From assembly GCA_009760855.2 (NCBI GenBank), contig WPIO01000084.1, forward strand, positions 769,001-833,000: a stretch of DNA of 64,000 nucleotides, given 5' to 3'. This DNA comes from Cristatella mucedo. Taxonomy: Eukaryota > Bryozoa > Phylactolaemata > Cristatellidae. The notes under the pieces are model-generated. The model did no database searches, had not been told where the DNA came from, and was given only the letters and a program-made list of their open reading frames with translations. The translations under genes and the position numbers were made by a program. Below, piece by piece: positions 10,351 to 21,700 of this stretch (position 1 is the first letter of the stretch; each line of letters starts with the position of its first letter).

Positions 10351-12169
10351 ACTAAAGTGGTCAAAGTGAAGGGGGTCGAATTTAATTGAGGCAGTAATTT
10401 AATTTTTTTCCTTTTCTCATTAAGATAGCTGTGCAAAGAAAATTATCGAGAAACTCATTTGATTTTAAACAAAGATTTACCGTTTTGATGAAAGTTGAAT
10501 CCGCTAAAAAGCTTATTCGCTCCAAATATTTCAGCAACTATAATAACCAGCATCATGAGAGGCAAACACCCGAAGAAGTCAATAATTTTTGTGCTCTAGA
10601 AACTCGAGGTAAACGCAACTTTAGTAAGTTGCGGCAACAGCAAGAAACCGAAGAGGACACTTACTCGCGAGTTGCTGCGAGTTTCCACCTCCAGACTCTT
10701 AGCTTCGTCAATCTAACTCCGATTTCCTTAGACTGTTCACGTGTCTTTGCAAGTAATAATGAATTCATATAGATCTCATGAAAGCTGAGTCTCTTTTTAG
10801 ACGTTTCACTTGAGTTGAAAACGAAGCATATCAGCTGCTAGCAATAAATGGACGCAAAATGGCAGCAAGCATGAGCACATACAGGGCAATTCACATTAAC
10901 TAGGGAAATGCGGTGAGGAGCTGGCGGGTAGTTAATTTGGCTTTGAATGTCATTTTCAGGGCATGTTGTGGCGTCAGTTGGTAGAGAATTGCCGGACTTC
11001 AGGTGTATGGAAACTGAACGCTCGGTGTCCGAAAGAGCTCAAGATAACTTAGAGCTTTAGCTAAGCGATAACTGTCAGAGGAGCGGTTGGTAAGAGTGGA
11101 AGCTCATGCATGTGCAAGTAAATCAGATTTTTAATTTGGAGCAAGAGAGTGAAGATATTCAACGTATCAATTTAAAAAATAGAACTGGGGACATCCTTGC
11201 CCATCAATACGATTACAGTTGTGCAAGTTGCGACCGCAAAATCTATTTTATAACTTTCGAATGTTACTCTGCCAAATTGCAAGGAACATCCTTCACATTA
11301 AACACTGCATTAGGTGCAAGCTTCAATTTCACGCGTGCTTTTATTTTTTCAGGGCTTACCCCCCCCCCCACGAAAATGTCTGTCCGGATATGGAAATCAG
11401 TCAGTCCGAATTTTTGTCGGCGTGAACGACTCTAGCAACTCCGAAGAAATTTTCTAAAATATATCTGACGGTATAAAACTTTTTTTCATGAGTAGCGAAA
11501 CCTGGATGGAGTGTTTTAATAAAGCGTTCATAGGAAAACTGTTTTTGAAATTTCCCTTGAGGCGGAAAGATATTGTCGCAGATATGTGAAAGCGAATCTG
11601 GTTATAATAATATCTGTATATCGTACAGGTGCGAGCAGCCGATTTTGCATAAACAGCGCAGAGAATAAGGGCTTCCGGTAAATTGCTGCTCGGCAACCGG
11701 CATCAACGATTAATCTACACGGGCAATGGACTAAGGAAACCCGTTCATATTGCATGACGTGTGAGCGCATCGCGCTGGCTTGCTTCGTAACGCGAGAAAG
11801 AAGTCCGCACAGTTTCCATTTTTAATTCAACATGGTGGCTAACGTGGAGATGTGGTTTTGACTCACATATGAGACCCGCGTTTTCACTTAGCTTACCCCT
11901 GCTTTTAGTGCCGCTGCATGTTAGTGAACCAGAGAGGCCGGTGTCTACTGCATTAGTATAGCTGAGATCTGGAAAAATTGCTTTGACCACATGCTCAAGA
12001 GGTGGATATTTTTGTAAATAATTGAGGGCGAAATGTTGCTAATCCTTCGTCAGAATTACCGAGTCCGCCCGCTCGTCAACTCCCTTCGCCTTGTGGGGAG
12101 TTGTCGGGCTCGAGGCGGCAAGGTCATTTTTTCACACAGCCAGTCCGTTTATCATTTTTCTACTTAGCG
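10351..12169. other. Region upstream of MAT1
   Basis: Contains a few 60-113 codon frames without recognisable motifs, and a poly-C run at about 11361. Near MAT1, an 8-bp stem (CAACTCCC/GGGAGTTG, about 12076-12106) lies in GC-richer DNA that may be the promoter. No clear TATA box. Confidence 0.45.
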
Positions 12170-12181
12170 ATGGAATACTAG
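12170..12181 (+). other. Tiny upstream ORF before MAT1
   Basis: ATG-GAA-TAC-TAG lies 38 bp before the MAT1 start, in a different frame. If the 5' UTR reaches this far it would be a three-codon uORF able to lower initiation at the main ATG. No TATA box is obvious. The transcription start is unknown, so its role is inference. Confidence 0.3.
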
Positions 12182-12218
12182 CCGGGATCAAGCGTGCGGG
12201 CGTTTTTTACTGACTGTA

Positions 12219-12307
12219 ATGGATGATACGGGCTGTCCTCATTGTAAAACTACAAAGTATCGAAATCCGTCTCTGAAACTTCTGGTTAATGTTTGCGGCC
12301 ACGCACT
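12219..12307 (+). CDS. MNAT1: MAT1 exon 1
   Basis: Residues 1-29 plus two bases of codon 30. It holds the first RING ligands C6, C9, C26 and H28. Donor GTAAGT follows at 12308; the split codon CT|A restores Leu30. Confidence 0.95.
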
Positions 12308-15300
12308 GTAAGTTCCTAATACTTTCTTGTTGAGCGATTACTTCGGCATGCAATGGTCCGTCAGGCGCCGCTTATAATGATTGTTGTATATAGTATGAGC
12401 TGTTTTAAAAATAAAACCCGTTACACGTCGAAGAAAAAGAGATGGGTGAATTACTTCGATAAATATGAAGTAAATAGCAACGGTTATCTTTAAAACTCGG
12501 GCAGACCAAGTGTCCTAGTATCGGCGTTATTCGACCAATTAGTTTTTTCTTCGGGAAAATGCAAGTTTGTGTGTAAGATAGTGGTTTCTGATAAACCCGA
12601 GACTACAGGCATGCGTTTGTATTTTTCACAATTTCGATAAAGGTCAAATATCGCAGCATTCGGAGATCTGTATACCTGGTGGGGGAGATGCTCGAGCCCC
12701 TTTAAAAGTAGGAAACCATAGGGAATTCCTAGTCCGTTTCTTGCCGGTTTATTGTGCTTAGATCTTAGAGCTTATTATGCGTATAGCCTATTACAGCTTA
12801 GGAGGCTGATGTTTGCATTGTGGTGCGATGAGCGCATTGCCATCAAGCTAATGCAGTCAAAACGGCTTTTATAACGTGGCCATGCCTGGTGTGGTAGCTT
12901 GCAGTCGTCTACAAAGCTCAAGCAAGGACTTCGTCTTGGTGCTGGCTGAGGCATTGCTCGTAATTCTTTCGCCTTGCAGGTCTTTGGACAGTACCTTTTG
13001 AGTGAGCTGTTATGTGAGATCTTAGCATCGGTAGACGTGTCATATCTAGATCGTTTGACGAGCAAGCACGACTTCTGTTTACTGGCTGTAGCAGTGCAGA
13101 CATAGTTCCTTCACAGATTCTCTACTTTCTTTATTTCAGCACCAGTCGTTTTGCTGACTGGTAAAGATCTAGAAGACCTGTTTGTGTCTTGTGCATGCAC
13201 TTGTTTAGTGGACTCTTTATTTTTGTATAGCTATATTACTCTTGCAAGTCATGCGTGAAGCTATTTCTTATATTGCAGTTTCCATGCATAGTACATTCGT
13301 TTCTTCTCGGTTTCCCAGTCGAGCTTTGTTGCACATTGGGAAATAGGCAGAAGGCGAAAAGCTGGCAAAATAGGCAAAGTTGGTAACTCTAAGGTAAATG
13401 ATGATGAGGAATAAAGTCGCCTGTCAACAATCCAGATTGATTTATTCTATCATGTGGGTGCAGCAGCTTAAACTTTATTGTGGTCGACCGACTGTCACTT
13501 GGAAGCACCGGATAGACAGTAGGACTAGTTCAGAATGCTTGAAGCAACCCCTCAGCCACTTTTGTAATGTAATGTAATGTGTCTCCGTCAGTAACTCCAC
13601 AAAGTCATAAAGACTAAGTTGGTGTTACGCAGGAGAGTTTTGTATAGCGCACTCACAGCCTAAGCGGCTTTCGGTACACATTCGGTAGCCAACAGACTTC
13701 GTCTCACGCAACAAAGAGAAAGTGGGAAGCATAGCAGAGTCAGGAGAGCAGTTGAGGTAGTGAGTAGCATGGAAGTAGCAGCTCAGGACCGCTGAAAAGG
13801 ATGTGCCATAGTCGGCAGTAGGAGAGTAGTTGTCGTTGCTGAGCTCTAAGTGGGAACTTGGCTTTCAATTATCACATTCTTTTTCTTGTGATGGATGGCT
13901 CTGTAGCCAGCATCATTTTTAAGATTCGTTTGAGTCCCTTGACGTGGAATTCTTATGCTGCGGTATGCTAGAATTGGCAAAGAAATGCGACATGCATAGG
14001 CGTGACAATGATTCAGCCAAGGACGGACCAGACCTTAACCTTGCTAATGCAGTCAATCATAGGAAAACGGGAGGAGGGCTTGTCCGACTGCCAAGGCACG
14101 CCCCCACGCTCAGTCGGGCCAAATGGGTCTAGTACTGCAGGCACCTCCTCCCTCTGCCCCGAGGGCAGTTAAAAAGTGGCTGATCGCTCTGCACCTTGAG
14201 GTTTTACTGGAGCAGTAATAATTTTGGTGGCTGTGAGATTTGGCCGACCAGGTTCTAGGATAAGACACATCCTTTTAATGGTTACTTACTATGAGACCAT
14301 GCTGTCAGCAGTGGAAAAAGGCATAGCACTGTGACAGGAGAGAAGTGGTCTCATTAATCTAGTTGCAGCATTGTCTGGGTATGGCATTTGGCGTTCGCCG
14401 ATTGGACATCTCGTCTTCACTGCATAGGTTTTCTGCCACGGCGGATGCACTGCAGTCTTGCAGTGCCACCTGTCGGGCTGCACATGTAGCAGCTGCCAAT
14501 GTCCCCTAGTTCCGCTGCTATCAGACAGCGGTACTAGAAAAGTGCTGGCTTTGCTATGTCAATGGTTTAATTTAATGGTTTAATTTGATGGTCGGTGTTT
14601 TGGCAAACTCTGGCTGTGTGGTCTTCTGGTCGTGCCTTGTTAAATGCCTTCCTCTCATGATTCGTTGCAGATGTGAAAACTGTGTTGAAAACTTGTTTGT
14701 GAGGGGTAGTGGCACCTGCCCTGAATGTGGAGTCGGGCTTAGGCGGAACAATTTTCGTCTGCAATTCTTCGAGGATGCCTTTGTTGAAAAGGAAGTGGAT
14801 ATTCGAAAAAAAATCCTCAAAGAGTAAGTGGCTGCATGTCGTGTGACTTCAGGTAAAGTGTCTTTGCGTGTCAGTCTTGAGGACGTCATTATTTTTCTGC
14901 CTAGTTTCAACAAAAAAGAGGACGACTTTGCCACACTAAACGAATACAATAATTACCTGGAGGAAGTGGAGCATATTAGTAAGTGAGATTGGCACTTTTT
15001 GTCATTAGGACTGTGCGCTGCTTTCTGCAAAAGCAAATAGAAATGTTAGCTGATCAAACGGCTTCATGTGTGTAGCAGCAGAAGAGCCTTAACAGCCATA
15101 TTGCCTGGGGCAGGATTCGAATCTTCGAACTGGTTCTGAATGGCGAGCACCTTAGTCCTGGGCTGAGATTCGGGGCTCATTCATATTGACCTACTTTTGA
15201 GTAACATGCATGCATCTGCAGTCCTTTAGAGATGGCTGTATTGTCGGTTGAGCACATTTGAGTTTTGCTGCTCGATCATGCGTGCTAAGGCCTTGACTTT

Positions 15301-18253
15301 TCCTTGCATTGACTGGGCAGGACTGAGGTACCTGCACCATACACGACTTGGCACCAGGCAGTAATGCTCCGCCTCGAGCCAGCCGAAAGCTAGTGGGCTC
15401 GCTCAGGCAGCTAATCGGTGTATCAAACCAACTGCCTAACGGAAGCTGGGGAGCTGGAAGACGTGCCACGATACTCTAGTAGAAGAGCATTATCAAAATG
15501 CAGACGGCAAGCTACCATTAGCAAGACTCGTAGAGAGCAACCCACTATACATTAATGCTCAACGTAAAGCCAGAGTTTAGTCGGCACACACCACCGCTTC
15601 GCCTCGTTATTGCTGTGCGCTGATTTGCATAGGGAATCTGAACGTACTTAATATGCTGTCTAAAAAGTTGCTCATATGCTGTCTAAAAAGGTTATGATAG
15701 TGGGTCTGTGGAGGGTTTGCGCTAGTCTCTTCCCGGAAGTACCTCTCGTGAAAGCAATCGAGGCTGGCTAGATGATCTGCCTTATGTGTTGTTGCTGAAA
15801 AAAGCCAGCTTGCCGAAGATTCAGTATATATTCTTGTGCATGTATAGCACGTCAGTTACAGTCTTATTGGATGTGATGGATCATGCTGCTCTTTGTCAAC
15901 ATCAGCTAGTGTTGTATGCTTGCGTGCCATACTTGCCCCTTTCCTGCTCCTTGGGCCAAGCTGCGGCAGTTGGCTTTCTCCTTGCTGGAGGCTGCAACAC
16001 CTTAATGCTTGTAAAGCATCCTGACTGCCCACTGAGTCTTGCAGGACCATTCCTTCATTTCCTTTCATTTTACGTGTCAGTAGTTTGGGTGCAGTGCTGC
16101 CTTTTAGTTTTGGTTTTTGTAAGCTCGGCCCACTGCTCGACTCCAAAAAAAATGCAGCTAGTCGGCTTAGGAGGGCCAGTGTTGAGTGGCCCTGAGAGTC
16201 CGACGACAGAATCAAATCCCACAACAGAATCACGGCTCTTCATGCAGCTCACGAGAGCTAGCTACCATTTTCCACACATTTCTTACACCTGGCTTTTGTA
16301 TTCTGGCTTTCAGGAGCATTTACCAATTACATTTAAAAAGTTTATGTACGAACCTGTCCGTCCTCAAGTCGCCATGTGCCCAGCCATGTGTTAGTAGAGC
16401 TCGAACAGTCCTCTAAACCAACTTAGTACGGCAAGCTAATTGCAAACTTGCATCTAAGCTGGTGATAACGTTTCATGCTGCTTCACGGGTTCCAAATTGT
16501 GTAGTCTACACCAAACTTGTCACACCAACATATCTGCTTGACAAGTGCTCTTCAGTTGATCTCTGCTCCATAGGCTGCAGATTCCCTTATTGCTGTTTAC
16601 TCTTCTTAGGAGCCAGCTGTCATTCCAACAATTCATATGCACTTTTCTAAATCGGCACCTTTGCAAAGCGACGTTGTGCATGCTAGTTTGAGGGCCATCC
16701 ACTTTTGTGGCGACTAGATCGAAATTGATGCCACACGTGCACCAGCCCGCTCAAGCGTCAATAGTCGACGAAATGGCAGTTGCTCACAAATTATTTTTCG
16801 TGCTGTTCCAGGAAGTGCTACCTCGTAGACCCCCTGTTGTCCCGGGGAATGCTACTCGTAGACGTTAAAAGGTTTGTTACATTTATGATTGAGTCTTAGC
16901 ATAGGGGTAAGTTTCTTGCACTTCACGACCCGGGTTCGAGTTCTGCAGCAGCCAGTGCTTTATTGCACATTGAGAGTGGAAGCTATAGCCGCTTGAGCTC
17001 TTCGGCTGCTATATAAATGAGGCTGCTGAATCAGCTAACCTTGACTTATGGCCCCAATCTCGACAGTCGGTGCATGACAGCATGGTGCGTGCTAATAGCG
17101 TGCATGGCTTCGAAGTGGATTCTGTATCATTCTTTCAGTCTTTAATCTCGTCAATGGCTTCGATGTGGAAGAAACAAAGAAGAAAGTGGAGCAGTATAAG
17201 AAGCTCCACAAAGACCTCATAAATAAGAATAAAACTAAGAAGGTACATTATTGGTCCGTGTCTTCGTATTAGCTACAGCTTGATTTGTAAGCGCGCTGAC
17301 CTGGAGCAACCTTGCTGCTTAATACTTCGGCTTAAAACAGACTGGGTTGGACTTGTTATTCCTGTCAACTAGACCAAAGACGAAGAGTATCTTGAAGCAT
17401 GCCTAGAAGAAGAGAAGTTCTTGAATGAAGAAAGAACCAAAGACTCGTTTACTAGTGAGCTGAAAGATAAAACAGCCAAATTACAGAAGAAGGAAGCACT
17501 TATCGAAGATCTGGTAAGGTTCGGGCTTAAGCAGGCTGTGGGTTGCTTGCCACATACTGCTATGCATTTACACAGATACGTATAATCTGTTTTGCAGATG
17601 TTCTCTGATAAGTCAGCTACAGATATCGTGGCCACATACCAGAAACAGGCTAAGAAGCAGGAGCAACTGGCCAATGCGAGTGCCGAGACACACAAGCCTC
17701 GACAGAAGCAACCGACGTCTCACTTCTCCACTGGCATCAAAATCGTACGTTTCCAGTTGCGTTGCACATTGCTTAACGGTATGCATCTATTAAACAAGTC
17801 GAGCCACGCCCTAAGCACAGATGTTTGCTTTGTAGGGCCAGCAAGGAATCGTACCACTCAGCAAGCTACAAGAGCACCTTTATGGATACAAAGAGCCAAC
17901 CATGGATTGGTGTGGCCCCAGCCCTCCGGGCCTGGCTAGCATCTTATCCGAAGGGTACTCTTGGCTTAACTCTGTATTTCGAGCAGTCGGGCGCGCAAAG
18001 ACAGGTTTTCGCATATCCAGCAGCATCATTACTTTCCAGGTATCTTGATCATTTACGTCCGGCCACCAAGAGTGAAATTGCAGGCGGCTATCAAGCACAT
18101 ACAGCATGTCAGCGAGCACTTCAAGAAGCCATTAATGGTCTCTTCTTCACGTTCGAGGTGCTGGACGTGTCCATGGCATCGATGGTGGCAGAGCCTGAAG
18201 TTTTGGCTCGAAGTAGCAGCCACTCTTCGAACGATCCCATGGATGCTGACTAG
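12219..18253 (+). CDS. MNAT1: MAT1: CDK-activating kinase assembly factor, complete 8-exon gene
   Basis: Third subunit of the CDK-activating kinase (CDK7-cyclin H-MAT1). In the family it stabilises the kinase and anchors it to TFIIH in the nucleus, linking CDK T-loop phosphorylation with RNA polymerase II CTD phosphorylation. My exon model is 12219-12307, 14671-14823, 14905-14978, 17139-17242, 17373-17513, 17598-17744, 17836-17954, 18040-18253; every intron is GT-AG and phases agree, giving 346 residues. Seen: an N-terminal C3HC4 RING with ligands C6, C9, C26, H28, C31, C34, C46, C49; a charged helical middle (about 80-190); then FSTGIK and a conserved C-terminal block around [14 protein letters not shown]. 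The human protein is 309 residues. This one continues about 30 residues past the usual end after NGLFF, in an acidic, Ser-rich tail. The start is the ATG giving [17 protein letters not shown], matching the family start. Intron 1 carries a LINE-B copy and intron 3 two SINE-T copies. The gene converges on ESF1. Confidence 0.95.
13562..13840 (-). mobile_element. LINE-B 3' fragment in MAT1 intron 1
   Basis: Pentamer tail (GTAAT)n at 13564-13580, then the family 3' end, truncated after GTAGTTGTCGTTG. It is antisense to MAT1. Confidence 0.85.
14671..14823 (+). CDS. MNAT1: MAT1 exon 2
   Basis: Residues 30-80 and part of 81. It completes the RING with C31, C34, C46 and C49, followed by the conserved NFRLQFFED and [13 protein letters not shown] segments. 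Acceptor is TTGCAG and donor GTAAGT. The codon GA|T is split with exon 3. Confidence 0.95.
14905..14978 (+). CDS. MNAT1: MAT1 exon 3
   Basis: Residues 81-106, reading [19 protein letters not shown] and then EEVEHI, which corresponds to the human EEDFPSLREYNDFLEEVE stretch. Acceptor is CTGCCTAG and donor GTAAGT. Confidence 0.93.
15098..15175 (-). mobile_element. SINE-T head fragment in MAT1 intron 3
   Basis: Minus-strand GAGCACC/GATTCGAATC head words. The tail is missing. Confidence 0.5.
16890..17042 (+). mobile_element. SINE-T copy in MAT1 intron 3
   Basis: B box GGGTTCGAGTTC, the CTTTATTGCACATTG middle and the 3' end GCTATATAAATGAGGCTG, then AATCAGCT. It lies 96 bp upstream of exon 4, in the sense orientation. 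Confidence 0.72.
17139..17242 (+). CDS. MNAT1: MAT1 exon 4
   Basis: Residues 106-140, beginning [20 protein letters not shown]. This is the start of the long helical region. Acceptor is TTTCAG and donor GTACAT; it ends in phase 0. The preceding 2160-bp intron is the second longest of the gene. Confidence 0.93.
17373..17513 (+). CDS. MNAT1: MAT1 exon 5
   Basis: Residues 141-187, a highly charged Glu/Lys segment ([20 protein letters not shown] and following) expected to be helical or coiled-coil. Acceptor is CAACTAG and donor GTAAGG; phase 0 at both ends. Confidence 0.9.
17598..17744 (+). CDS. MNAT1: MAT1 exon 6
   Basis: Residues 188-236, ending in the family motif FSTGIK followed by Ile. Acceptor is TTTTGCAG and donor GTACGT; phase 0 at both ends. 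Confidence 0.92.
17836..17954 (+). CDS. MNAT1: MAT1 exon 7
   Basis: Residues 237-275 and part of 276, beginning [18 protein letters not shown], like human GQHISLAPIHKLEEALYEY. Acceptor is CTTTGTAG. I placed the donor at GG|GTACTC because joining GG to the next exon's G restores the conserved Gly-Tyr-Leu. Reading through the 85-bp intron would break that match. Confidence 0.88.
18040..18253 (+). CDS. MNAT1: MAT1 exon 8 (terminal)
   Basis: Residues 276-346 and the TAG stop. [18 protein letters not shown] aligns with human YLNHVRAASPQDLAGGYT. After NGLFF the protein runs about 30 residues further than human, ending in SSNDPMDAD. Acceptor is CTTTCCAG. Confidence 0.92.
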
Positions 18254-18500
18254 CCTTGCCTTGTCGTTCAGCTGCAGCACCACCACCACCACCACCACAA
18301 CTGACATTCATGGACAACCGGACACGGCGGCTGCCTAACGTTAGGCCTGTGGGCACACGAGACAGTCCCTCGGACCCAGCCTTGGTGCTGTCTGTCAGCA
18401 ACCTGGTCGCTTCAGTGTTTTTCGTCTCTCCATTACTCGATGCGAGTCAACGTGCCCGAAACAAGCACTAGCAATTATTGTCCACTCACGCGGCTATATG
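18254..18500. other. Convergent 3' intergenic gap between MAT1 and ESF1
   Basis: 247 bp between the MAT1 stop and the ESF1 stop. It holds a (CAC)n run at 18278-18298. I see no AATAAA or ATTAAA on either strand. The nearest + strand AATAAA is at 19269-19274, inside ESF1 intron 11. The two 3' UTRs therefore probably overlap or use variant signals. Confidence 0.6.
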
Positions 18501-18770
18501 TTATGCCGTTTTATGCTGCTTAAAGTGTTTTGCCTTAGCCTTAACGGACTTGACAAGCATCGCCAGAGCCAGATCACTGCCGGCCGGGGTTGGTTGGCTG
18601 ACTGGCTGTGGCGGTCGTGCACCGTCATGGCCAGAGAGAGCCCTTCGCTTCAGCTTCTCTTCAATGATAGCCATCGAAGCCTTGGTCTTCTTGAATTCCT
18701 GAGCTGACGGGTCGATGTTGTATAAATGAGATGTATACACAGCGCTGAACCTAGCATCGTTGAGGTCAAC
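18501..18770 (-). CDS. ESF1: ESF1 exon 12 (terminal, NUC153 motif)
   Basis: Residues 780-868 and the TAA stop. [20 protein letters not shown] matches human VNVNDARFQAMYTSHLFNLD, and [17 protein letters not shown] matches LSMLIKSIKTKTEQF near the end. Acceptor is TTTCAG. Confidence 0.95.
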   Translation of the reverse strand, partial: VDLNDARFSAVYTSHLYNIDPSAQEFKKTKASMAIIEEKLKRRALSGHDGARPPQPVSQPTPAGSDLALAMLVKSVKAKAKHFKQHKTA

Positions 18771-21700
18771 CTGAAAGGGAACGATGAAATTACCATGCTA
18801 GGTAACACAATTCAGAGCACACGTTCACACGACCCATATACAACTCAAAATACTTACCTCGAAATTGTCGGCTGTGTCCTGCTTAGCAGCTCGTTTCTTT
18901 TTCTTCTTTTTACTCAGCTTCTCCTGGTTGATGATCTTCTTCATGCTGAAGTGTTTCTTGTCGTTTTCATCATCGCCGACCAGTAATGACAGTTCTGCCT
19001 GAAATAGAGACACCCATCAACTTGTGTTAAGACAGGACGACTTTAATTTGTTAAAAGTGAAAAACACGTAAGGAGGGTATGCACGAGGGCCGTGCCAGGA
19101 TGATTCCTCAATCCTGCAACGATATACTGCAACGATACGATGATTACGATATACGACTGCAAGCTTAATAGAAATATTGCAGTCAAGCATTGCTAACGGC
19201 TTGTCTCCCATGACCGTGCAAACATGGCAGCAAAGTAGATACAGCAGCACAACTAGCTATGAGCAAGCAATAAAAGCAGTCTAATGGTTCTATAACCCGT
19301 GACAAAAGAAAACGCTTGCATACTTTGGGAAACGCTGTTTTTTTTACTGCTGTGCCATAGGTATTGATTAAATAAGTAACGAAAAACGACAGTAACAGTC
19401 GGTCTCTAACAGCTCGTGCTTCTATTAGTTCATTTGTATTAGCTCAGGTGTAAGGTGCTCACACTTCACGACCGTGGGCATTGAGACTGGCAGCCAATTA
19501 TCCTTTGTTGACCGCTGCAGGTGAGGAGATGGCTGCTAGGGCTGGGCTGCCACTATATCAACGAGGCTGTTAAATCAGCTGATCTAATTTTTTAAGTTTA
19601 ATGCTTGAAAAACCAATACCGTTGTATAAAAATTGCAGGAAATTCGTTCTGCCGTCTAGGACATATAGCATCAAGGAGTCTGTCGCGATCAGTCTCACAA
19701 TTAAAGAAACTTGTAGCTAACTTATCAGTCTACTAAGACCAGAGGGGAGGACGCATAGCTTGTTTTGCAAGTGAATTCGTCAGATTCTTCAAAGACAAGC
19801 TAAGAATGAATTTTAAGGAAACCGTCCGATGGTTATTCTTATGAGATGTTTAAAAATTTAGGCAAATAAGCGAAGCTAATCACAAGCTAGCTATTCAAAA
19901 TCTTATTGTGCACATAAGGTTATTGAAATGCTGCCAAGGATAATGGTGGCGTGCCTAAGTCATTTAAGTCGGCTATCATTAGCCCAATTCTAAAAAAAGC
20001 CTGGGTTTGACAAATTTGAGCCTGCTTCTGGATAATTATCACACACTAATTGGTTGTATTGCACATAAAAGGTGGTCAGCTGATTCAACAGTCAGATAAA
20101 CAAAGTTGGTATAGAAACTTAGTTAACACGAGGGATCAAGATACAGTTAATAGCCTTAACTATTTCAGCGTTTCATTGACTGTCGGCCAAAAAATATGCA
20201 ACAACATATTGTAGCCACCCACATATGCTACCACCGTGGTTTTCTTACCAGGTGAAAACACGAGCAAAATGGTCGTTTTTACTAGCATCTCGTGATAATT
20301 CTGGCTATCAGCACACCCACTATCTTGAACGATATTTTGCAACAGCCGAGCATTGCCAAAGTTGGATTTCCTGGATGCTCCAAGTATCCTCAAGCAGGGA
20401 TTTTCTAAGAAATCGCCAATGGTTTGAAGCATTTTTGTTATGCACAACCATAGGTCTGACATGGTTCGAAACAATGCACGAAAGCGATGACATACCAGAT
20501 AAGGAAAACTACCACCAAACAGTACTTCTGATAAATAAAGAATTGAATTCTTTTTAACTTATTTGTAAGGTTTCAACTATCTCTGTTTACCAAATGCAGG
20601 TACTACATTGAGCAACTTCTGCCCAGTCTCCCTTCTACCGTTCCTATCAAAGACACTGGAACGAGTTGCGACAGGCCAGCTAAACTCGTATATCGAAACC
20701 TCACACCTTGCTGGTAAGTTCCAGTCTGGCTTTAGAGCTAATCACTCCACAGAGTCAGCATTGCTTAGGGTACACAACGATCTACTTAGGAATGCAGACA
20801 TGGGTAGAGTGTCTCTGATTGTTTTGCTCGATCTTTCGGCAGCTTTTGATACCGTCGATCACAAAGTTCTTCTAGAGCGTCTCTCATCTCGCCTGGGCAT
20901 CACTGCTCTGCAATGGTTCAGGTCATATCTCACTTGGAGACTCCAGAGTATTGATGTAAATGGACATAGATCCTCCGAGAAGCCCCTGTAATATAGGGTA
21001 CCATTGGGCTCCTAGCTTGGTTTAGTTCTTTACATGGTCTCTCTCTCCCTCCCTCCCTCCCTCTCTCTCTTTTTCTCTCTTTCTGCCGAGATGTGATTGC
21101 CAAGCACAATCTAGGTTTTCACTTCTATGTGGATGACACTCTTTTGTTCCTTTGCTTTGATCCCTCCCAGCTCTCCAGCATGACGAATTCTCTCAAATCC
21201 CTTGCTGCATGTATTAATGACATCAGCACATGTATAAGCAAATTTTTTTTTAAATTGAATGATGATAAAACCAACTTACTAGTTATGGACAAACCAAGTG
21301 TAGTTCAGAAATTGGAAAGGCTAACACTCAAAATCGGCTCTGCCAGCGTATCTCCTGTTTATTCTGCATGAAATATAGGTGTTGTTCCAAAGTGACCTTC
21401 CGTTAGATGACCACATCAGTTCCACATTCAAGTCTGCCTACTTTCAGCTACATAACATTGCTAAAATTCAGGCTTGTTTGGACAGGCATACCACATCCAA
21501 GTTGGTCTATGCATCTGTGATATCCCGTGTTGACTTCTGTAACTCACTGCTTGCTGGCTTACCGTTATGTGCAAGCAGGCGATTACAGCTGGTGCAAAAC
21601 TCTGCAGCTAGGCTTGTCTGTCGTGAGAGTCGCAGTTTCTAAATCTCAACACTTCTTGCCGACCTGCACTGGCTCCCAGTCAAGCGACCGATCAACTTCA

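Noticed and set aside
17880-18407. Minus-strand ORFs with polyVal or polyGly runs
   Set aside because: Antisense reading of MAT1 exons 7-8 and the CAC run in its 3' flank.
20604-21000. Host gene encoding a reverse transcriptase
   Set aside because: Frame interrupted, truncated, and related to many other copies in the window: a dead LINE.
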